A DNA stretch of 64,000 nucleotides from JALCRY01 sp050946575 (lineage in GTDB: Bacteria; Bacillota; Clostridia; Peptostreptococcales; Anaerovoracaceae): contig JBMNVB010000004.1 of NCBI GenBank assembly GCA_050946575.1, positions 98,775 through 162,774 on the forward strand, written 5' to 3'. Shown here in pieces: positions 59,545 to 64,000 of the stretch (position 1 is the first letter of the stretch; each line of letters opens with the position of its first letter). Made by a program: the position numbers and the translations under genes. A model generated the notes under the pieces. The model saw only the letters and a list, made by a program, of their open reading frames with translations. It ran no database searches and was not told the DNA's origin.

Positions 59545-60846
59545 ATGGATATGTACGGCATCATAGAGAAAAAGAGAGACGGCGGGAAGCTGTCGAAAGA
59601 GGAGATCCGTTACTGGATCGAAGGAATCGTCGCGGGACGCATCCCGGATTACCAGACGTCCGCGCTGCTCATGGCCATATTCCTGAGAGGCATGGACAGG
59701 GAAGAGACGTACGCTCTCACGGAATGCATGATGTATTCTGGGGATATCGCGGATCTTTCGGACATACCGGGGATCAAAGTGGACAAGCACAGCACGGGCG
59801 GCGTGGGCGACAAGACCACGCTCGTCGTCGCTCCCGTAGCGGCCGCCGCGGGTGTTCCGGTCGCGAAAATGAGCGGCAGAGGCCTCGGTTTCACGGGAGG
59901 CACCATAGACAAGCTCGAAGCGATCCCCGGATTCCGAACGAAACTCACGATGGAAGAATTCAAGCGCCTCGTCAGAGAAAACGGCATCGCGGTCATGGGA
60001 CAGACCGCCGACATCGCTAAGGCGGACAAGATCCTCTACGCATTGCGTGACGTTACGGCGACTATAGAAAATATCAGCCTCATAGCGTCGAGTATAATGA
60101 GCAAGAAACTCGCATCGGGCAGCAATGCCATTGTCCTTGATGTGAAGTGCGGCGACGGCGCGTTCATGCACAGCGCGGAAAATGCAGTGCGGCTCGCGGA
60201 GCTGCTCGTTGCGATGGGAAAGAGCGCCGGGCGCAGGACCGCCGCAGTGATATCGAATATGGATACTCCTCTCGGACGGGCAGTCGGAAATTCTCTCGAA
60301 GTGGCTGAGGCTGTAGAAGTACTCAGGGGAGACGGTCCGGACGATATACATGAGATCTGCCTTGAACTCTCAGGGCTGATGATCTTTCTCGGAGAGAAGG
60401 CCGAAACGGCGGAGGAAGGAAGAGAAAAGGCTGAAGAACTCATTGAAAGCGGCGCCGCTCTTGAAAAATTCAGACAGTTCATATCCGCTCAGGGCGGAGA
60501 TCCGGAGATCACAGAACGTTCGGAGAAAATGGGTGAAGCCGAAGACGCAGCGGATGTCACTGCGGTATCGTCAGGCGTGATAACGTCTCTGCCCGCGGAA
60601 ATGGTCGGATACGCATCACAGCACGCCGGTGCCGGCAGAGCGGTCAAGGACAGCGAGATAGATCTGAACGCAGGTATCGTGCTGCGCAGGAAGCCCGGAG
60701 ATGCCGTCAAAAAAGGCGAAGTTCTCGCCACCGTATACGGAAAAACGGAGAAAGCGGGCATTGCCGCGGAATATCTGAAGCACGCTTACGAAATAGGGGA
60801 CAATGCTGTTCCGGCAAAGCCGGTCGTTCTGAAAAAAGTATTTTGA
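59545..60846 (+). CDS. pdp: pyrimidine-nucleoside phosphorylase
   Basis: ATG 59545 gives 433 residues starting MDMYGIIEKKRDGGKLSKEEI, the family start. The thymidine/pyrimidine phosphorylase signature KMSGRGLGFTGGTIDKLEAI (about 110-130) is present, as are KHSTGGVGDKT and the C-terminal PYNP domain (GIVLRRKPGDAVKKGEVLAT). It splits uridine or thymidine to base plus (deoxy)ribose-1-phosphate, the substrate of DeoB. Ribosome site upstream is poor; the ATG at 59551 is an alternative. It ends the long run begun at 51.6 kb. Confidence 0.95.
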   Translation: MDMYGIIEKKRDGGKLSKEEIRYWIEGIVAGRIPDYQTSALLMAIFLRGMDREETYALTECMMYSGDIADLSDIPGIKVDKHSTGGVGDKTTLVVAPVAAAAGVPVAKMSGRGLGFTGGTIDKLEAIPGFRTKLTMEEFKRLVRENGIAVMGQTADIAKADKILYALRDVTATIENISLIASSIMSKKLASGSNAIVLDVKCGDGAFMHSAENAVRLAELLVAMGKSAGRRTAAVISNMDTPLGRAVGNSLEVAEAVEVLRGDGPDDIHEICLELSGLMIFLGEKAETAEEGREKAEELIESGAALEKFRQFISAQGGDPEITERSEKMGEAEDAADVTAVSSGVITSLPAEMVGYASQHAGAGRAVKDSEIDLNAGIVLRRKPGDAVKKGEVLATVYGKTEKAGIAAEYLKHAYEIGDNAVPAKPVVLKKVF

Positions 60847-60872
60847 ACCTGATTCAGCAATAATAATTTTTC

Positions 60873-60901
60873 TTGACATTATGTAAATCCGTAATTATAC
60901 T
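60873..60901 (+). promoter_or_regulatory. consensus promoter of the secreted glucosaminidase-like gene
   Basis: TTGACA (60873-60878), 17-nt spacer, TATACT (60896-60901). The start codon follows 41 nt later behind CGGAGGA. Confidence 0.85.
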
Positions 60902-60942
60902 GGAAACATGCTAGTAACTTCACTGGTCCCGGAGGAATCTAC

Positions 60943-62397
60943 ATGAGACTTGGTGTGGGATCAAAAAGAAGACTGCTTAACTGGAAAATGATATTACTGG
61001 CGGGCATAATATTTATTGCCGTGCCTTTTATTTTTCCTCAAAATGAAGCAAATGCCGCCGCGGCCGGGAGCTATCTCAGCAATTCTCAGTTTGAAACATG
61101 GATGACCAGTCAGGGTTTTCCGGAATCATATAAACCGTATCTGCGCGCTCTCCATCAAAAACATCCCGGCTATGTGTTCAAGGCTACGAAGACAAGACTT
61201 GACTGGAATTATGTGAGCAGCAGGGAAAACGCCTCAGGCAAATCGGTAGTATCGTCAAGTTCGTATGCGTCGTACAAGTCGTTCGAAAACGGCTTCTATA
61301 ATTTCAGCAGCAACACATACAAGGTTTTCGACGGCCACTGGAATCAGGCTTCTCCTGCATTGGTGAATTATTATCTCGATCCGAGGAATTTCCTCAATGA
61401 GGATGATCTTTTCATGTTCTTTTATCACGGCCAGTGCAATAAGAGCTATGACAATACGAAAACGATCCGCGGCATCACGGACCTGAAAGACTACTCATTC
61501 ATGCACAGCAAGATATACAAGAAAAATAAGAAGAAACCGAATTATGCGCTGTTGATACATAATGCCGGCATTAAAGCGGGTGTGAACGGTCCTGTGCTCG
61601 CGTCGATGATCGTGACGGAACAGGGATGGTCCGGGACCAGCGGCCTGATTTCGGGAACTTACAAGAATTATAAAGGTTATTACAATTACTTTAATATAGG
61701 TGCGTATACGACGCGCACTATGTCGGCTACGCAGCGCGGACTCTGGTACGCGAAGGGCGAGGGAAAGAACAAGACTACGTACGGCCGTCCGTGGAACAGC
61801 CGCTCAAAAGCCATATACGGCGGCGCTGTTTTCTATAACAGAGGTTACATGAAAAACAGACAGTATACTTACTATACGAAGAAATTCAACGTGCTGAACG
61901 GAGCCGCCAATGTAGGAAAGCATGAATATATGACGAATGTGCAGGGCGCGCAGACCGAGGGGCGTCTCCTGAAGAACGCTTACGGTTCAAGCGGAAACAC
62001 GGTCATGACATTCTATATCCCTGTGTATAATAATATGCCGGCAAAGGCGTGCGCAAAGCCGGGAACCTCGGGAAATAATGATAATGTACTTAACAGCCTG
62101 TATGTCAAATCCGGGACAAAACTGACGACAAAGTACAGCAGCAGTCCGGGTTTCACGCGCTACGGCACGACTTACACTGTAAAACTGCCGAAGAAGTATA
62201 AGAAATTCAGTATTTATGCAAAGGCGCACAGCAGCAGCGCGGTGGTATCGATCACGGGGATAAAGACGACATCAAAGAATCCGGCATCATATGCAAGAAC
62301 GATCTCGCAGAATTCCTCAAGCCACAGTTATCAGATCTGCGTAAAATCTTCGAGCGGCCAGTACAGATATTATACTGTCAGGATAATAAGGAAATAA
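60943..62397 (+). CDS. secreted N-acetylglucosaminidase-like protein with C-terminal beta-sandwich
   Basis: The 484-residue protein has a signal peptide (ILLAGIIFIAVPFIF, cleavage near ANAAAAG, about 38). A glucosaminidase-type region runs to about 360: QGFPESYKPYLRALHQKHPG, LVNYYLDPRNFLNEDDLFMF, ASMIVTEQGWSG (probable catalytic Glu) and YYNYFNIGAYTTRT. The last 110 residues (LNSLYVKSGTKLTT to YYTVRIIRK) resemble a cadherin-like beta-sandwich found on Clostridial surface proteins. It should cleave cell-wall glycan outside the cell. Family assignment is by pattern only. It is monocistronic. Confidence 0.78.
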   Translation: MRLGVGSKRRLLNWKMILLAGIIFIAVPFIFPQNEANAAAAGSYLSNSQFETWMTSQGFPESYKPYLRALHQKHPGYVFKATKTRLDWNYVSSRENASGKSVVSSSSYASYKSFENGFYNFSSNTYKVFDGHWNQASPALVNYYLDPRNFLNEDDLFMFFYHGQCNKSYDNTKTIRGITDLKDYSFMHSKIYKKNKKKPNYALLIHNAGIKAGVNGPVLASMIVTEQGWSGTSGLISGTYKNYKGYYNYFNIGAYTTRTMSATQRGLWYAKGEGKNKTTYGRPWNSRSKAIYGGAVFYNRGYMKNRQYTYYTKKFNVLNGAANVGKHEYMTNVQGAQTEGRLLKNAYGSSGNTVMTFYIPVYNNMPAKACAKPGTSGNNDNVLNSLYVKSGTKLTTKYSSSPGFTRYGTTYTVKLPKKYKKFSIYAKAHSSSAVVSITGIKTTSKNPASYARTISQNSSSHSYQICVKSSSGQYRYYTVRIIRK

Positions 62398-62403
62398 TAT
62401 GAG

Positions 62404-62430
62404 GGGCCCGGAGCGCCGGGCCCTTTTATA
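62404..62430 (+). terminator. rho-independent terminator
   Basis: GGGCCCGG (62404-62411), loop AGCG, CCGGGCCC (62416-62423), then TTTTATA. Confidence 0.88.
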
Positions 62431-62516
62431 TTCCTGCGGAAAAGAATATTTTCCCCTATTTAATATTTTTTCGTTTCATTTTTCCCGCGCTTAGTGTATA
62501 ATGGTCAAGTGCTTAC

Positions 62517-62556
62517 GGAGAAGTATCGAAGTGGTCATAACGAGCCGCACTCGAAA
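62517..62556 (+). pseudogene. 5' half of a tRNA-Ser(CGA), interrupted after the anticodon loop
   Basis: The 40 nt follow a tRNA-Ser exactly: acceptor strand GGAGAAG, D-arm TCG/CGA, anticodon-stem strand CCGCA and loop CTCGAAA with anticodon CGA. The next bases (TTTTTTGTAG) cannot form the 3' anticodon stem, which should be TGCGG. A -10-like TATAAT (62497-62502) lies in front. The 3' half is missing nearby. Confidence 0.8.
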
Positions 62557-62557
62557 T
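62547..62557 (+). other. probable attachment-site core (attL side)
   Basis: GCACTCGAAAT at 62547-62557 is repeated at 62726-62736 in the intact tRNA-Ser. The tRNA match in the first copy ends exactly here, marking the likely strand-exchange region of the integrase. Confidence 0.55.
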
Positions 62558-62696
62558 TTTTTGTAGAGTTGGCCGTTTGCTCCGCTAAAAAAGCCCATAA
62601 ATACAGGGTTTTCTCCGGTTCGAAAATTGAATATTTTGTTGTTCTTTCCGTCAGTTCTTTCCAAAGTTTTTGGAAGAAATGCGGAATTACATACAC

Positions 62697-62785
62697 GGAG
62701 AGTTGTCCGAGTGGTCGAAGGTGCAGCACTCGAAATGCTGTGTTCCCAAAAGGAACCTAGGGTTCGAATCCCTAACTCTCCGCCA
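62697..62785 (+). tRNA. tRNA-Ser (anticodon CGA), complete
   Basis: Acceptor GGAGAGT pairs with ACTCTCC. Anticodon stem CAGCA/TGCTG encloses CTCGAAA with anticodon CGA at 62731-62733. A long variable arm (TTCC/GGAA) is present, as expected for Ser, then TTCGAAT in the T loop and encoded CCA (62783-62785). It differs clearly from the broken tRNA-Ser(CGA) upstream. No good promoter lies directly in front. Confidence 0.95.
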
Positions 62786-62828
62786 AAAAGTCCAGTAAAC
62801 AAGCGGGTTTTCTGGACTTTTCTTTTTT
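62786..62828 (+). terminator. terminator after tRNA-Ser
   Basis: AAAAGTCCAG (62786-62795) pairs with CTGGACTTTT (62812-62821), then CTTTTTT. It begins immediately after the CCA end. Confidence 0.85.
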
Positions 62829-62930
62829 GCTCGTTTGCTCAAAATCGGCTCAAAACTATGGAAAGAACAGCTCGTTTTTTGGAAAGAACAAGGCGATTTC
62901 GGGCATTTTGGCATATTCGAACCTTAAAAA

Positions 62931-64000
62931 TCAGTTCTTTCCGCCATCATCTGAAATTTCGATCCACTTGCTGCCGAAATTCACCGATTCGGGAAGTGCC
63001 ATTCCGCTGACCATAGCCTTTGCCGAGGACAGTTTTGAAGTGTAGTCAAGGTGGGCATAGATGTTAGCGGTGGTGGAAAAATCGCTGTGTCCCAGCCACT
63101 CCTGAATTTGTTTCAGCGGTACGCCGTTCGCAAGAAGCAGACTTGCGCAACTATGTCTTAAATCGTGAAAACGCATTCTTTTACAGCCGTGCTTTTGGAT
63201 ATACTGTGGGAAATAGCTTGTCAGATAATCCGGTCGCATTAAATTCCCCAGCTCGTCTACAAAGACATAACCGTCATATTCGTAGTTGTAGCAGTTGCCG
63301 CAGACCTTTTTGTTGACTTCTTGTGCCGCCTTTACTTCTTTGAAATACTCCGCAAAGCTGCCAACAAGCGGAAGTGTACGCATACTGGATTTTGTTTTTG
63401 CAGAGTTCTGTGCGTACATTTTTGTTTTTCCGTCCACTTGCAGCGATGTGACCGTGTGCTTTATGGTGATTGTGCCACGCTCAAAGTCGATGGCATCCCA
63501 TTTCAGTCCGCAGACCTCGCCACGACGCAATCCGTAGAAAGCTGCGACTAATACAGGAAGTTCCAGCTTTGTCCCTTTGACTACTTCAAATAAGTGTTGC
63601 AGTTCTTCCGCATCAAGAAATACAGGCTGATAATCATTCTTTTTCGGGCGGTCTACCTTCATTGCCACATTCTGCGCAACAAGGTCGGTTTTCATTGCGT
63701 ATTTGAGTGCCTGATGAATAACGGCATGATAGTGAATTACCGAGTTTGGTTTGACCGTTTTCAGCTTTTCGGAATAGAATTGCTGAATGTGTCTTGCCTC
63801 TAATCCCTGAAGCGTTACCGCTTTCTTGCGAAAATACGGCTCAATCACCGATTTCACCATTTGCTCATAAGAACTGAATGTGGTTGCCTTAACACGCACC
63901 TTGACGATGTCCAGCCATTCGAGCAGATAGTCTGCAAACGGCATATCGGAAGCAAGCTCGCCGACTTCCTGCGGCGGTACAAATTCACTTCTGATTCGTG
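62931..64000 (-). CDS. tyrosine recombinase / integrase of an integrative element (N-terminus outside window)
   Basis: The minus-strand frame is open to the window edge, giving at least 355 residues. A SAM-like core-binding domain comes first (FADYLLEWLDIVKVRVKATTFSSYEQMV). The catalytic domain follows with Arg in YGLRRGEVCGLKWD, HDLRHSCASLLL (HxxR) and LGHSDFSTTANIYAHL (His and nucleophile Tyr), so the active site is complete. It resembles Tn916/phage-type integrases. Base composition is more AT-rich than the chromosome. It reads toward the tRNA-Ser attachment region, the usual layout at an element end. Confidence 0.93.
   Translation of the reverse strand, partial: RIRSEFVPPQEVGELASDMPFADYLLEWLDIVKVRVKATTFSSYEQMVKSVIEPYFRKKAVTLQGLEARHIQQFYSEKLKTVKPNSVIHYHAVIHQALKYAMKTDLVAQNVAMKVDRPKKNDYQPVFLDAEELQHLFEVVKGTKLELPVLVAAFYGLRRGEVCGLKWDAIDFERGTITIKHTVTSLQVDGKTKMYAQNSAKTKSSMRTLPLVGSFAEYFKEVKAAQEVNKKVCGNCYNYEYDGYVFVDELGNLMRPDYLTSYFPQYIQKHGCKRMRFHDLRHSCASLLLANGVPLKQIQEWLGHSDFSTTANIYAHLDYTSKLSSAKAMVSGMALPESVNFGSKWIEISDDGGKN

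Larger units (their letters stand above)
62641..62942. repeat. five copies of GTTCTTTCC / GGAAAGAAC near the integrase
   Basis: Direct copies lie at 62641-62649, 62654-62662 and 62934-62942; inverted copies at 62860-62868 and 62881-62889. They flank the intact tRNA-Ser on both sides. The spacing suits arm-type integrase or excisionase sites. The last copy lies within the 3' end of the integrase gene. Confidence 0.55.

Overview
The window reads as a chromosome segment of an anaerobic Bacillota of class Clostridia. Base composition is near half GC. The gene order rpmB / Asp23 / recG / rsmD / coaD / coiled-coil protein / tmcAL / ackA / rpmF and the run ftsK / rimO / pgsA / cinA are typical of the phylum. 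Ferredoxin-type redox enzymes, radical SAM enzymes, acetate kinase and a crotonase point to fermentative anaerobic life. Genus cannot be fixed from the sequence alone. Genes are dense, mostly on the plus strand, with many 1 to 8 nt overlaps.

Layout. 1-5.9 kb: the end of a GltD/ferredoxin/molybdopterin-fold oxidoreductase, a TetR regulator, a radical SAM enzyme behind a palindromic promoter, a crotonase and an RNA 2'-phosphotransferase (KptA). 5.9-14.7 kb: minus-strand LemA and DUF2207 membrane genes, then short units (TIGR04076 protein, lipoprotein, patatin, ferredoxin-type aldo/keto reductase, a ferredoxin gene divergent from a Crp/Fnr regulator, a sodium:alanine symporter). 14.9-18 kb: a GNAT enzyme, tRNA-Val(GAC), then an AT-rich patch with two unknown small genes and a lipoprotein. 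18-24.3 kb: a D-2-hydroxyacid dehydrogenase / LarC / YjbQ / IclR operon facing an aldehyde dehydrogenase plus FIST-domain pair. 24.5-40.2 kb: core information and envelope genes from rpmB to an LCP cell-wall ligase. 40.2-45.5 kb: a CdaR regulator, a possible small RNA, a glycosyltransferase predicted to be leaderless, and an NhaC-type transporter under a lysine riboswitch. 45.6-51.6 kb: ftsE, ftsX, M23 peptidase, recJ and S41 protease. 51.6-60.8 kb: a long plus-strand run of regulators, repair, RNA-modification and nucleoside-salvage genes (YerC, Sfp-type transferase, EamA exporter, RecX, TcdA, Smr, macrodomain, RmuC, metallophosphoesterase, DeoB, CorA, Pdp). 60.9-62.4 kb: a secreted glucosaminidase-like protein. 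62.5-64 kb: the left end of an integrated element.

Most notable signals. (1) The octamer ATCAATGC (reverse GCATTGAT) occurs 33 times by manual count, against about 2 expected by chance. It shows no strand bias, and two copies fuse into an 18-bp palindrome. (2) At the right end a host tRNA-Ser(CGA) is cut just after its anticodon loop. A second, complete and clearly different tRNA-Ser(CGA) lies 180 bp further on, next to a tyrosine integrase and five copies of a 9-bp repeat. This fits an element that destroys a host tRNA and supplies a replacement. (3) A lysine riboswitch controls an NhaC-family transporter. (4) FtsE carries a long basic C-terminal extension. (5) A glycosyltransferase gene has a promoter placed so that its transcript would start at the ATG. 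All functional statements rest on reading motifs and gene context; no database search was run.
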